Notes: generated by a model not told the origin, from the letters alone. Shown: positions 19,401 to 30,883, counted from the first letter of the stretch. The stretch is 64,000 bases of DNA from Whitmania pigra (GCA_021613335.1 JAJTWR010000260.1:621001-685000), one strand, 5' to 3'. Numbers and translations are program-made.

Positions 19401-20372
19401 GCCGTTTGATTATTTTCCATCGTTAAGCACGATATATCAAAGCTATTGCAGACATGCAGTCTCAGCTGTTATGTTGTGTACTCTCATAACTTAAAATTGT
19501 CAAGATTTACTGTGAACATCAGCTCATCTAGTTCACAACCTTATCTATAATCTCCTGGACATTTGTTTTATTGTGTTTTGATGCTGATGAAGTATAAAAT
19601 TTGGAATCTGTTTTACACGGTCTCATTCGCTCGGCCCCCGAACTCTGTTTCTGGCCCTTTGCCTAAAAAGGTATTGCATCACTGGTCTAAGCGATCTTGA
19701 TCATCTTAGCGTTGCATTGGAAAAAAAACATTGCACAGCTTGAGGACATGACCTTATTTTTGGGTCTGGTTTAAAGTAAGTTGCCCCCCTTGCCCACCCA
19801 CCCCCAAATTACGTCCGTGCTCTGAACCGTGAAAATATATTTGATATTTGTTTAAAGTAATGCTCAGTTTTCCTGTTTAATGTTTTTATTTTATCACCAG
19901 ACCGATCAAACAAATTCGTCATTTTGGGAGATTATAATCAAGCAGAATAGACTCGCTTTCTACGGAAACGCTCCTGAGATTTCGCAAGTAATGTAAGTGC
20001 AGCATTTACTTTCCAAGCTTAAAATAAATTATAATAAAGTTAATTTCTTCGGCTAGGACTGAGCAGCAGACCCTGTCCTACGACAACAGTTCGAACACAA
20101 TTTGTAAGTTTAAGAACAATACATTTAACTAAAAGCGCTGATCACTAAAAGTCGTGTTGTGACTGCAGCTGTGCCATTTTCCGTTCTCCTTGGTATGTAC
20201 TACAATGCCGGTAACCAAAGGTATGGTATATATTATTATCAAAATGTGTTTGTAAAACTATGATACTGTTTTCAGATGTTCTAAAATCTCAGAGACTGTG
20301 ACGTCATTGTGGAACGACGTAACGAAATTGATTCAAAACAAATCAAACTATTTATCTCCAGGATGGAGTTGA
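13473..20372 (+). CDS. Diverged M13-family paralogue, probable pseudoenzyme
   Basis: Exons found: 13473-14487, 14568-14686, 14766-14928, 14976-15052, 15136-15248, 15870-15970, 16142-16254, 17922-18008, 19901-19992, 20057-20103, 20169-20220, 20276-20372 (TGA). They join in frame to about 691 residues; one phase-0 exon may be missing between 16254 and 17922. It shares GREV(L/I)FA plus a membrane helix with its upstream neighbour, a C-x7-C pair where M13 has CEDFWNYAC, SINALFSLIIPG, and INWSRML (M13: IDWTEYL). The phases of the last six exons match the neighbour's equivalents one for one. The last exon corresponds to the HExxH exon but reads SLWNDVTKLIQN and stops; no ENxAD exon follows before the convergent CDC20. 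The long first exon adds a Ser/Asn-rich ectodomain segment. Likely a type II membrane protein without peptidase activity. Exon boundaries at 14766 and 14928 are uncertain. Confidence 0.78.
15500..15590 (+). repeat. Diverged copy of the GTCC...GGAC retroposon tail
   Basis: Contains AATCATCCTAGTTAT followed by TTTAATCAAATAAATAAA, matching the 3' tail word order seen at 16.4-16.5 kb and 31.0 kb, with the stem bases decayed. Intron of the second M13 gene. Confidence 0.5.
16297..16399 (-). mobile_element. tRNA-derived SINE, copy 1
   Basis: On the minus strand the element starts GCGCCCACATGGCCTAATGG. Box A is TGGCCTAATGG (16390-16380) and box B is GGATTCGAACC (16349-16339), about 40 bp apart as in a tRNA. 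It then runs into GTCCTAACGGACGTTAATAAA. No clean anticodon arm, so it is a SINE head rather than a functional tRNA. It lies in an intron of the second M13 gene. Confidence 0.85.
16421..16472 (-). repeat. Solo retroposon 3' tail
   Basis: On the minus strand: GTCCAAATCATCTCAGTTAT, then CAACGGACTATAATCAAA and AAATA repeats. It matches the tail of the flanking SINE copies but lacks the tRNA head, so it is 5'-truncated or belongs to the partner LINE. Confidence 0.7.
16487..16596 (-). mobile_element. tRNA-derived SINE, copy 2
   Basis: Minus strand: degenerate box A near 16595-16580, box B GGGGTTCAAACCCCG at 16554-16540, then GGGGCACCGTCCTAATCATC, TAGATATGCAACGGAC and TTAATAAA. The same family as copy 1, with the full tail retained. 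The remaining intron (16600-17921) shows nothing recognised. Confidence 0.85.
18478..19660 (+). pseudogene. hAT/ZMYM-type transposase relic
   Basis: In the intron between exons ending 18008 and starting 19901 of the second M13 gene. Frames at 18869-19250 give RKIPGELARNAGLSAEEIVR, FNRLQQEM, DLSTKFGFQLDV and, after shifts, DADAIHRNCKDFENFYNTDI. The last parts resemble the hAT-like domain of ZMYM-type proteins (RF..L..EM...L..LN.KFGFL, then NCKDF..FY.TD). CCCCGGGCGCCAA...GGGGCGCCAAAATGAG at 18488-18525 is typical of the 5' end of such elements. Stops and frameshifts make it non-functional. Confidence 0.6.
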
Positions 20373-21043
20373 TGTAAAAAACAAACTTCTTTTACATTTT
20401 CCCCTTATTCTTCTCTGCACTAGAACATACTCGCGTGTACCGATTTGAAAACCAGCCCGCTTATTCTAAGGGAGCACCGTGGAACTGTTAAATGCAACGA
20501 AAGCACCAATGTATTCATATTCTGTTAATAATTCGGCGCTTGTATTTAAGCTCAAATCTTCCTTGGCTATCCTCTCCTAGGTGGATATTTAATCGTTTGC
20601 TCATTTATTCTTGGCAGTTAAGAAGCTGGTATTGCCCAAGTCACTTAACAGCCACACCTTGATCACACCTACCCACGCAACACCCCCCCCACTTACCTTT
20701 TGCCTTACAATTTCCACTAGACATCTAGACTAGGTTAGAGTAATAAACGGTTTAGTGCAGAAGCAACTCCAAGAGACTACCAGACATTCTGCAACCCATT
20801 GTAATTGTCAAAATTTATTGATGCTTGATTCTTTTTAACATATTGGACAGTGTCAGCATAAAAAAAAACAAAGACAAAAACGTTTTTTGTTTGATAAAAC
20901 AAAGCCAATTGAAGCTGGCCCAAAACGTAGACTACCATAATTTTGCACAAGAACTTCTTGGATCATCAATAAGGAGAGGAACGTTTAAAGAAATAAACAG
21001 TCGAGAATGACGAAGCGGAAACAAACAGTTCACGAGCAGACGT
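20373..21043. other. Convergent 3' flanks of second M13 gene and CDC20
   Basis: AATAAA for the plus-strand gene lies at 20742-20747 and AATAAA for the minus-strand CDC20 at 20819-20814. The two predicted 3' ends are therefore only some tens of bases apart. An 8-C run at 20688-20695 is the only other notable feature. No further M13 exon was found here. Confidence 0.6.
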
Positions 21044-23586
21044 CTATCTTATCATCTGAAAAGCATTTGACAGGGACAGCGGTTTGTTCGTCGACGTTGC
21101 TTTCTTCTTTTTCTTCGGGTCGATCGCAAAACACTTCCACAGTCTGAGGGTCTCGTCGGCACCTGCAGATACCACCACGCTCCCGTCTGGAGACATCGCC
21201 ATGTGGAGCACACGATTGGAATGACCTGAAACAAGCAGCAACATTTTAATTTACCATCTAACCCTCGATGACTTACACAATCTGATACTGTAAAACATGT
21301 AGCAATTCTGGCATGGGCTCACAAATTATGTATATAAAGCTATCTGCTTAAAATCAAAATCTCTGGCTAATTGATCCTCCAGAAATATGAATTTTAAAAA
21401 TTAACAACTATATGTAAATTAGACAATAATATTCAAGTGAACCTGTCAGTTCTGTTACAATCTCCATTTTAGGATAGGACCAAATAGTCAGTTGGTTGAA
21501 TTCATATCCATGGCTGGAGATTAATTCCTTGTACTCGCTGCTCCAAAGAAGGGAGCAAACTTGTGATCTCGTGTTGACGTTGTTCAGATTCGATCCGATG
21601 TTGCAATTCCAAAACCTTATGTTCTGATCTGCACTGCCGCCACCACTGGCCAACAAATTTGGTTGCCAAGGACACCAAGCAAGTGCCTAAAAGAGAACCC
21701 ACTTAAATGGAGACCTCGAAGAATTTTCAAGTAATTTTAAAACATTTAAAAAACGGAAAAAACCTTGACAGCAGCTGAATGTTCAGTAAAAGAATAAATG
21801 GGTCTCTGATTGAATTGGTTTGAAAATATGTTCAGGATGTTGTCATTGCCACCACTTGCCAAATGTTTCCCGTCGGGAGACCACCTGAGACCACAAACTT
21901 CTTGCGAGTGAGCGTTGAAGGAGGACGTGAGATGATCCCTCACGCGAACGTCGTGATGATTGATGAATCCACTTCTTGACCCGCTGCAATTCGAAAACAT
22001 AACTTTTATTGGTAATTTAAATCTCACAATGTCCGTTCATTTCAACATTGTATGATCGACTCGCCTCGTCAGAATGTGGTCATTCCACGACAGAGCTCCA
22101 ACCCTTGCAATATGACCCTGCATCGACCTCAGCTTTTTCTGGTTCTGAACATCCCACAACTTAAAGAAAAAGTAACGAAATTGATAATGATAGTAATAAT
22201 AATACAGGATAACTAGTCAAACTGTTGCCCCTGAGAGGAGCCAACCTGCACATCATTAGTGCTTGTCCCGATGGAAAGATGTGTTCCATTCTTGACCCAA
22301 GCAACTGAGGAAATGTACTGATCATCCTGCTCCATCTCCATGAGAGACTTTATTTCACCACTAGTGGCATCCCAGAGATACACACAAGGACCAAGGCAAA
22401 CTGCCAGGATGTTTTGTGATGACCAATCCAACAAATTCAAATCTGAAAACCAATTAGAACGTATAGAAGCTTTTATATCACTTTAGTTGCAACTAATTAG
22501 TCGTAATGAATCGAGACCAACAATAATCGTCGATGAGCTCAGGGGCATCGAGGACTCTCTCTGGGGTGGATGGGATGTGTCTAATCGACTTTTTGTGAGG
22601 CTGTATGTTCTTCGAAGAACTATAAACAGCTTTTGCATCAATTGGTCTGATACCTGGTGAGATTAAAGATCGCTCTTAACAAGCCAAATTCAAGGCGCAG
22701 GTTAAGAAACTTCATACCATCATTTTCGGGGGGTTTCTGATGATATCCAATAATTCGCTGGCTAAAAATATCTCCATTGAGATTCTCATTCATTATTTTT
22801 CTGTACTGCTGCTGTGATGAAGAAAGGAAAACATCGTCGTCTTCTGCCTGGGTTCGAGACATCAGATACTGACCGAGAGCAATCTGTGTTGTAGTTCGGT
22901 TTGGAATGAAACGATCCCCAAAAAATTCTGAACTCTTCTTTGGACTTTGATGTTTCTTTGGTGTTTTGCTGTTGAAACCTGAAATTTGAGAATTCAGACA
23001 AGCATTAATGAAATGCTGCTATTATGTTGGCTTATTAAACTAAAGTGTAGGTTGAAGCCTAGAACAATGCAACAAGAATTGCACCCACAATAGCATCAAT
23101 CAAGCTTCACTTAAACATTCTTCCAGTTAGCAGAACTTGAAATATGCTTCAGCCGATGAAGCTAACAAAACAATTAAAACTTGTTTCAAACATTTTCTAT
23201 AACTACATTGGTAAGGATGTCCAACTAATAATACCCACAAACCCACTTATTTAATAAAAATCTCGTTTGAAACAAAATGAGTTTGAAAATCATAAATGTA
23301 ACAAATTATCAAAAAACAAGAAACGAAAAAGCAAACTTCTATGAGTTTGTTTGCATTCCGTCTTGTTAGAGTTGTTCAAAAAGCTTAGAGATTTCATGGG
23401 AGTTTTTGTGAGTTCACCCATGGACGAATCACTGTTTAAGGACGTACAAGTCACCGATTCAATCATTTTTCTTTCTCTAGTTGACAGCGGCAGCCTTTCA
23501 ACTCTACCAGTTTTTGATCGGTTGACCGCGCACTTGTTCTCTATTCCAAAATTGCCCAACATCTTTGCCTGCGTTAGTTTGTTCAT
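21044..23586 (-). CDS. CDC20: CDC20/fizzy, APC/C co-activator
   Basis: Eight minus-strand exons: 23586-23337, 22978-22718, 22653-22522, 22442-22246, 22159-22065, 21983-21764, 21686-21443, 21225-21044. They sum to 526 residues, the usual length. Motifs in order: C-box [23 protein letters not shown] leading to DDYYLNLLDWS; seven WD40 blades including [52 protein letters not shown] and [20 protein letters not shown]; and a C-terminal Ile-Arg tail (MIR) that docks on the APC/C. By family knowledge it recruits mitotic substrates such as cyclin B and securin and is the target of the spindle checkpoint. The intron after 22065 must start with GC (GCGAGT) to keep the frame. The donor of exon 1 (GTTTGC) was chosen by phase and is the weakest joint. 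A four-codon uORF overlaps the region just before the start. Confidence 0.96.
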
Positions 23587-23662
23587 ATCAAAGGATGTTC
23601 ATAAATTTGTGCAAATGTAACACAACTACCATCCACACAGTAAAATATCCGACTAAACTCAA

Positions 23663-23735
23663 TTCGAATCAATGTTTGGTTATTCAAATCCCTTCCCTCC
23701 TATTGGTTCTTCAAATACGAAGCACTCATTGGTCG
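23663..23735 (-). promoter_or_regulatory. CDC20 upstream region with CCAAT boxes and CHR-like motifs
   Basis: Reading toward CDC20 on the minus strand: CCAAT at 23732-23728, TTTGAA at 23715-23710, CCAAT at 23706-23702, TTTGAA at 23688-23683 and TTCGAA at 23668-23663, all within about 150 bp of the start codon. NF-Y (CCAAT) plus CHR (TTTGAA/TTCGAA) is the known arrangement for G2/M genes controlled by DREAM/MuvB. The motifs are seen; the function is inferred. Confidence 0.55.
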
Positions 23736-23993
23736 ATGAAAATAATATGACTGCGGTTATATATAATTTTAGACATATTTTGATAGAAAAGCCGAATTTT
23801 ATACAAAGCATTTTAGTTTTTAATGTAATGTAATTTAAAATATTTTTAATTGAATCAATCTTTATCAATAAGCGTAGAAACGATATTTTTCACTAAATTG
23901 ATTTGTATATTTGTGCTGTCATTAATTTATTACTTATTAATTAATAATGCTAGGAAATATTCAGGCTGAAATAAAACAATTTCCTTTCTGGAA

Positions 23994-24196
23994 GTATCGG
24001 GCCGTTAGTCAGAAAATTTCTGGGGGGGGGGGGGTCATTTTGTTATTTTTCAAAATCAAACCCAAGTGATAACAGCAATAATAAATAGAGATGATTTTAT
24101 GATGTTATACAATTCAATGAAATTTACAATTAGTTTAAAAAAAAACTCTGGGGAGTTTGAACCCGTAAACCTCCCCCCTAACTGCGGGCCTAGGTA
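23994..24196. mobile_element. Short non-autonomous DNA transposon candidate
   Basis: About 200 bp bounded by GGGCCGTTAGTCAGAAAATT with a G12 run on the left, and on the right the inverse CCTCCCCCCTAACTGCGGGCC. The imperfect inverted ends with G-runs resemble a common invertebrate MITE type. The target duplication was not resolved. Confidence 0.45.
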
Positions 24197-24269
24197 GTAT
24201 TATGACAAATGGTGAGTTAAGACAGGCATGTCAAATTCAGGGTGTCCCGATGGCCGCACTGTCACATAT

Positions 24270-24460
24270 ACTTGAATACTGAAGTCTGGAACCCCTACTG
24301 AAAATATCTGGTTGAAAATATCGAATTTGTACAGAGAAGATTTACCAAATCCATTCCAGCAGTTCCAAACCACCAACATCTCATCTGCTTCAAACTTCTC
24401 GGACTTCCGACTCTTGAACGGCGACGCGTTATGTTAGATTTATGCAGTGCTTTTTTTCTA
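24270..24460 (+). pseudogene. CR1/Jockey-type LINE fragment, ORF2 C-terminus
   Basis: Reads VWNPY, KYLVENIEFVQRRFTKSIPA, then LGLPTLERRRVMLDL. It corresponds to VWNPHKKLLIDRIEKIQKRY...LPTLEKRRLLADL in the LINE at 43-44.7 kb, but is diverged and has an internal stop. Confidence 0.8.
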
Positions 24461-25599
24461 GATAAAAAGGTGCCAGAGCTCATCTTTATGTGTGATTAAT
24501 AATCATAAGAAATGACACTCAAAGTATCCCAACAAACACTAAATTTAGTAGATATTGAATTTCAAACACAAACTTTGCAACTTTTTTCCCCAAATGCAGA
24601 GCCACTCATTATTTGGAGAGAAATCTCGTTTTTGCCCAAGACTCCAGCTTGGCCAGTCAAAACCAGCCAAGGAACCCCTATTTCACAAAAATAGCTTTAT
24701 ATCAACATTATCCGCCGGGCGACCTAGCAAAACTAGAAATTGATGACTAGCCAATCAATAGCTAGGACTCTTATTACATTTCGGGGCAGTAGAAATATAC
24801 ATGAGGCTTGCCAGCTGTGAATAGTATAGCTCGAGCCATCAACTTTACATAAACAACTTCAGTTTTTAACTGTAAGCCTATTTTTACTGTTAACATCTCA
24901 ATGCAATTACCCAAAATAATTTTAGTGGTTACATATAATAACAACTTAAATATTTTAGTTTTTACAAAAAAGTACTAGGTTGAATTCAAATTTGTTATTA
25001 AATTAACTCACTTATAATTAAAGTGGGTAAAATCATTTTTTGAATGATTTGAAATCAAAATCATTGGGCGAAAATTTATTTGAAGACAAAATCAAAATAG
25101 AAAAAGATATTTGATTTTCGTGTTTCTAAATCATTTGATTCGAAATACCACCCATCAATGAGTTAAAACTAAGCATGGGACGTTCTTCCGTTCCCTTACG
25201 TACGCACTCAAAAGATCGGTTTTCGAAAGTTTGGAACAAAAATATTTCAGAATTTGAATATAACCGAGCGTTCTGAATTTTTTTTTTAAATTCGGTTGTA
25301 TTTTGATTTCCGAAAAAATATGTTAATAAAAAATATGTATTAATAATTCTATTTCACGTTTATGCTCCTAGTCGCACAGCATTCCTCATAGGGTTTTTCT
25401 CCCTTGGACTTACTTTACTAAATTAGAGAGTAAAGGTTTTTTTTTTAATAAATGTAAACGGATTTAGTCTAACATCCTCGGCATTATCTCAAGGCTATTC
25501 ATACAAAAGAAACTTTCAAACATAAAAGTGGCCAGTAACATATCTGACCAGATTAATAGTTTTATTATTTGTTTTGATCATCATATTATTACTTCCTGG
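24461..25599. other. No gene recognised
   Basis: AT-rich DNA with no convincing coding frame, RNA or repeat structure. Confidence 0.5.
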
Positions 25600-26040
25600 C
25601 GTATGCTGTTAAAGCTTCTCCGGATGTGAGACAAGACATTCCAATGGTCCCTCTCCCTACCAGTGTTTTTAGCCTGGCATCCCCGTCGATTGAGGAATTG
25701 AGGCAAGTTATTAGAAATGCTAGGAATCACCACTGAGGCCCAATGGAATCCCAATGAAATAAAACATACCCGAAGATGATGCATTTGCTGCACTTCCTCA
25801 TCGAAAGGCCATGGCAGTCAGGCATTGTAGATGATGAGTGGAGAGTAGCTGAAGGCACCTATATAACGAAGGAACAGGATTCTCTTTCTCTAAACCAACA
25901 TTCAGACCTATTTCACTGTTTAATATAGAAGGGACAATATTTTTCTCCCTGCTTGCGTCGAGGCTCACTGAGTACCTAGATACAAGGATCCAGAAGGGAG
26001 GTGTTCCAAGCCTGCCTGGTTGCATAGAGCAATAGAAAAT
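25600..26040 (+). pseudogene. Reverse-transcriptase relic of a second LINE clade
   Basis: The plus strand contains, across several frames, SIEELRQVIRNARN, EWRVAEGTYITKEQDSLSLN, then (shifted) a frame matching RPISLFNIEGTIFF and LTEYLDTRIQKGGVPSLPGC. These correspond to RT domain segments of an invertebrate LINE clade (WRVA.G..IPKE...QFR.ISLLNVEGKIFF, then VQK.G.PG..GC). Stops and shifts throughout make it dead. Confidence 0.65.
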
Positions 26041-27457
26041 TGCCCAAACTAATTGCAGTTGAATAATTTAGAAATTAACGTTTATCCACAATCCGCAAAC
26101 ATCTACCGTAAGTTCTTTATGAAACACAGAGTCGTTGGCAGTCTCAACCAGCCATAAACTAATTCAAATTAAAAATAAAAAGTCTAAAGATTTTACAAAA
26201 AACCAACAAAACTTATTGATGACTTATCATTTAAATTTAAAAATTAAATTTTTCATAACGTATACAATGATAGCATTCAGAAAGGGGTACTTGGTACGCA
26301 TAATCACACACGACGCGCGCGCAGTATAAGTAAAAATACGGATAAATTTGTCGATTCTGTAACATATTAACATTTTTCAAAATATTTTCAACAAATTAAA
26401 ACCTTAGAGTAACTGATATACAAATATTTTAAAAAATAATTCAAACGTGCTTTCAAAATATTATAATTTCAAGACTCACTATGAATATTAAAATTGGGTG
26501 TCTGCTAACTTGTGGCTTAAAGACTAGGCTTTTACCAATATATATAAGTGCGATATATATATATATTGACACGCAAGTTTTCTGCTGGCGGAACACAAGT
26601 GATTTTGTTAGAATATGGGTCTAATAATGGACAGTTATCGGCTCATGTTATCGGTAATAGCTGACTTTTTAATTTAAACATTTTAAATCTATTTTTTTAT
26701 CTTTTTAACATATGTATGGCTTCTAAAGATTAATTTAGAAGAGACTTGTCAAAATTGGACAGTTATTTGTCTGTAATGTTAAATTTATTTCTATGTCACA
26801 TAAATGATTACATGGTGAGAACAAAACTTTAAAAGGTCTTAATTTTGATTGTCCTGATGCATTCGTTTTATTGATAATTATAAATTTTCTGACTTTCTGG
26901 TCTGTCAGCTTTTTGTCATAATGCTTGGAACATTTTTCAGAAAGTACCATAATGCTCATAGAGTAGCTCCAAAAATAATTTATGTTGTTGAAATATTTAT
27001 TGGATCAATGCTCGCATATTAAATTGATTTTGTTTAGTTTTCTCACCGTGCTGCTGCATTTGTTTACGCTTTTTCGTTTATGAAACATTTACTAAAAGTA
27101 AACCAGCAAAGTAAGTATGATCGCTTTAAATAATTGCATGTTATGGCACCATGCCTATTTGTGCTGCAAAATTTGTTCTGTTCAACCTGTACCGAATAAT
27201 TTCAAAGTTTAAAATGTAATTCGGAAATTTATACGAAAATACTAATATTCAACATTTTTTGTGGCGTAGATAGATTCCTGATTTGGGCATTTGAAACTAT
27301 TGACTATTCCGGTCAGCCGACAATCACAAGACAGACTTAAGATTGCAGATTTATTCACGCAAAATTGGCGAATTATTTCTAATTAATTGGTTTCATCAAC
27401 GAAATGTCTTGGCTTGTTAATTTTGAAAAGTCGATTCAGAGTTGTTTCACTGTTGAT
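26041..27457. other. No gene recognised
   Basis: AT-rich intergenic DNA downstream of the neuropeptide gene. Contains a short TA run (26540-26570) and a CG-alternating patch (26310-26320). No coding or RNA feature was supported. Confidence 0.5.
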
Positions 27458-28129
27458 TCATCTCGAAACATAATCTTGGGTCTGCATTGTTCGTTTCCCC
27501 CAGACTTTTGGTCTGTTGTTCCATCTAAACGACGGCAACTCTTCTCTCTTTTGCATTCGAGTGCCTCTCAGTTCATCTTTATTCCACATTTCTCTAAGTT
27601 GTTCATTTTTCTGGATTCCAAGTAATTGATCGTCTCCAAATCCGGAAAACCCAATGGATCTTCCACGCTTTCCCCAAACCTTTGGTCTGTTCTCCCAACT
27701 TCTTTTGTAAATCACAGTATCCGATGCAGAATGATTTCCGGAACGCTTCTTTAATCTCGCGAGATTGTCTTTCAATGGCACCAACTTTTCCAAGATCGAA
27801 TTCATTATCTTCAATTTCTGAATTTCGTCATCTTGGACTCTTTGGTCAAAATTTTGTTTTACTTCGTCTGAAGATGAAGTTTCCTCAAGTCTTCTGTTGA
27901 TCAGTGTATCCAACAGTTCTTTTTGACCAACATCAGAATCTGAAGAGTATGAAATTCTTTCGATATTTTCAAATTTCTCTGGAGGAAAATAAACACAGGA
28001 GGAGTCAATGCAGTCGTCGGGCAAGCCCAAAAACTTTTCACCAGAAACCTCTGATTTTAAATAAGTTGATTTGCCAATTTGGAAAAGTGCAACACAAATT
28101 AAGAGGATGATGCCATGATATTCCGCCAT
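27458..28129 (-). CDS. Myoinhibitory peptide / allatostatin-B type neuropeptide precursor
   Basis: A 223-residue ORF on one exon, starting MAEYHGIILLICVALF, a clear signal peptide. After an acidic spacer with a Cys pair (DDCIDSSC), dibasic sites release two related peptides: KR-SWENRPKVWG-KR and KR-EELPSFRWNNRPKVWG-KR. Each has Trp, six residues, Trp, then Gly, which becomes the amide; W-X6-W-amide is the defining pattern of MIP/allatostatin-B, whose receptor is the protostome sex-peptide/MIP GPCR. A 38-residue linker peptide lies between them. Only two copies is low for the family. The frame is open further upstream, but 28129 is the first ATG. A good acceptor (TTTTTTAAGGAAAAG) lies 11 bases upstream of the ATG, so the 5' UTR is spliced. 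Confidence 0.93.
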   Translation of the reverse strand: MAEYHGIILLICVALFQIGKSTYLKSEVSGEKFLGLPDDCIDSSCVYFPPEKFENIERISYSSDSDVGQKELLDTLINRRLEETSSSDEVKQNFDQRVQDDEIQKLKIMNSILEKLVPLKDNLARLKKRSGNHSASDTVIYKRSWENRPKVWGKRGRSIGFSGFGDDQLLGIQKNEQLREMWNKDELRGTRMQKREELPSFRWNNRPKVWGKRTMQTQDYVSR

Positions 28130-28141
28130 ATCCAGTGACAA

Positions 28142-30600
28142 CCTTTTCCTTAAAAAAGTAAAAGCTTGAATTATTTCAATTATTATTTATATGTATTCGG
28201 AATGGGTTAGAATTGTATCAAATTAACATTCGGTTGAAAAAAAAAATAAAAGCTACATTTTCTCAAACAAAGAAAACCCTAACAATAGAACAATTCAAAA
28301 ATTGTTCTTAAATCTTTCAATTAAATCGGGGCTTTGGTTCGTTTGTATTGTATCGGCTTCTGTGGTTGTAAGAAGCGTTGTCATCTTTTATTTCCATCCG
28401 AGTGTTGATTCTCTTATTTTAAAATGACAAGCGCCTTTGAAACGTAGTGGTAAATTAATTATATAATAAAATATATTTGATTGTGTGTTATAAATAATAA
28501 ATATATTCATTGTCCATATTTGCTAAATACACAGTTTATTATGGATTAAATTTATTTAATGTTTTTTATTATTTATTATATATTTAGTTATTTATTATTA
28601 ATGTTTAAATTTATTCGAAACAAAGTGTTAATAGTAATAATAAATATAAAATAATAAACTGAATCAACCTATCAGAGACGTCTTCAATCAATTACTCAAG
28701 AAATTGCATCTTCAATCTGACAGTGCGTGCTTGCGACAAGATGATTTATTGGCTTTTGGCGCCATTTAAGAGATGGAAAGAACACCTGTTCCGTGATGAC
28801 GTTTATTGATATATTGACATTCAATCGCCAGATTTTTAAAGATAAAAGAGTCCAGTATGAAAGATGGTCACAAATTCATTCTGAGGCAAGAGCTTCCTTT
28901 GCGCTTTTAATAGAGAATGATCAGAGAAAAACACATAATTCATAAAAGGTTCTTTGGTCGTCACGTAGTTCTTCATGGGTCGCACGCACGGCTTGATAGA
29001 TAGGCGACTGAAGTGAACTTTTAATGACCGTTTCATTTCTAGGAGTTTTGTCAGTCGGACGGATTCCGCCCGATTCTGCCATCCATCATGCATTCTCATT
29101 GTCTATTTTATCCGAAAACTCGTCCTCATTAAATATAGTTTAATTACTTTTCTGCTGCAGAATGAAATCGTTATTTGATTTTTTTTTCCTTTTTCTTATT
29201 CTGAAATTTTTAATGACACGGTCGAGTTAAGAGCGCCCGGAAGCACAAATTCACGGAAGATCGGACTTTCGACCAATTGAACACGCTCCTACTTTTGAAA
29301 AAATCTTTCACCCGATCTTGCTCGGGGGTCATCTCAAATGTGTTCTTCGATCACGAACAATTTCATTGAAATGGACATTCTTTGCACTAACGATTAAGGA
29401 TTAGATCATGAAGCAGGTCAAAGTGTTTGTTAAAAACACACGCATTGATGCATTTGCTTTCGTTTCTGGGAGATACATTCATTCATTCATAATGTATTCA
29501 TTCATTTTTTAAAGGATGTCTTTAGGTACGTCTTAAGATTCATCGTAAGATGTGAATAAATGCAATGGCGATTTTTTAAAATAATTATTCTTCCATTTTT
29601 CAAATTTTACATTACAAAATTACATTTAATGCCTATGGTTTCAGTTTATTTTTATTACATTGATGTATTTTTTAAATAACATAAATATCCATGTTTTAAT
29701 AAATTTCGATGGCCTTGAGGTCCATTTATAGACTTACGCCACCTTTAAAAATGGTCAAACATTCACTCGAAGAATTGTAACAGGTAGTACCGCTGCCATC
29801 ACCAAATTCTTCACTCGAAGAATGGAATTGGAACTAAAGTTTTGTTTAAACAATAAAAAAATCTTGTAGCTTTCTCGACAACTACAGCAACCGCATCCTC
29901 AGTTCTCATCGAGCTCCTATTTATATCTACCGGACTCGATTATTATTTTTATTATCATTATTAAACAAGTCAGAGAAAACTCTTATCGAATCAGAATTCG
30001 CGAATCCATGTCGGTTCGAAGTTCCACCCCCCTTATTACAATAAGATTAATCGATTATTCTTACATTCATAATGAGAAAATCTGTTAATAGAATAAAAAC
30101 AATGATTAACCCAAACAAATAATCTAATACCTAAACTTGCATGTTATCTATCAATCTGATTAGTTAACATTGGAGCCACGTCTGGTTGCCTCCAACTCAA
30201 CCAGGACACAAATTTATACATGTTATCAATATTTTACTTAATAGGCATTTTAACTTAATGCTTAATTCTTCGAAAAATTATCAAAATTACCAGCTTACTA
30301 ATGACCTATTATTAAGTCAAAAATCGTTAAATTAAAAATTTCTTAAGATTTAAAGGTTGATTTGTTTTTAAAAAGTAAATCCTGTACAACGAACGCTTTC
30401 GAAATTTCAACATTTTGATATCACCCCTAAGTTTAATCAGGAAGCAATTTAGTCGTATTCAAAACAGAGCCGTCAATCTGTCATGCACCTTTTTAATAAC
30501 TTAATAGCTTTGGAAAAATCTAATTACTGTTATTACCAATTAACCTTATTTGTTTTCTTAAAATGAAGATGCAATCGTTTTAACTCCAGCTAAACTTATA
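28142..30600. other. Probable long 5' intron of the neuropeptide gene
   Basis: No coding feature is supported. CACTCGAAGAAT occurs twice near 29764 and 29813. An 87-codon minus-strand frame at 28836-29099 matches nothing known and lacks splice or codon support. Confidence 0.4.
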
Positions 30601-30635
30601 ATGCTGTCTTGATCACTGGACTATTAAGAACACGC

Positions 30636-30883
<248 letters not shown>

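Noticed and set aside
20825..21010. A last exon of the second M13 gene with catalytic motifs
   Set aside because: The 61-codon frame has neither HExxH, ENxAD nor the C-terminal Cys-x-Val-Trp, and the gene already ends in frame at 20372.
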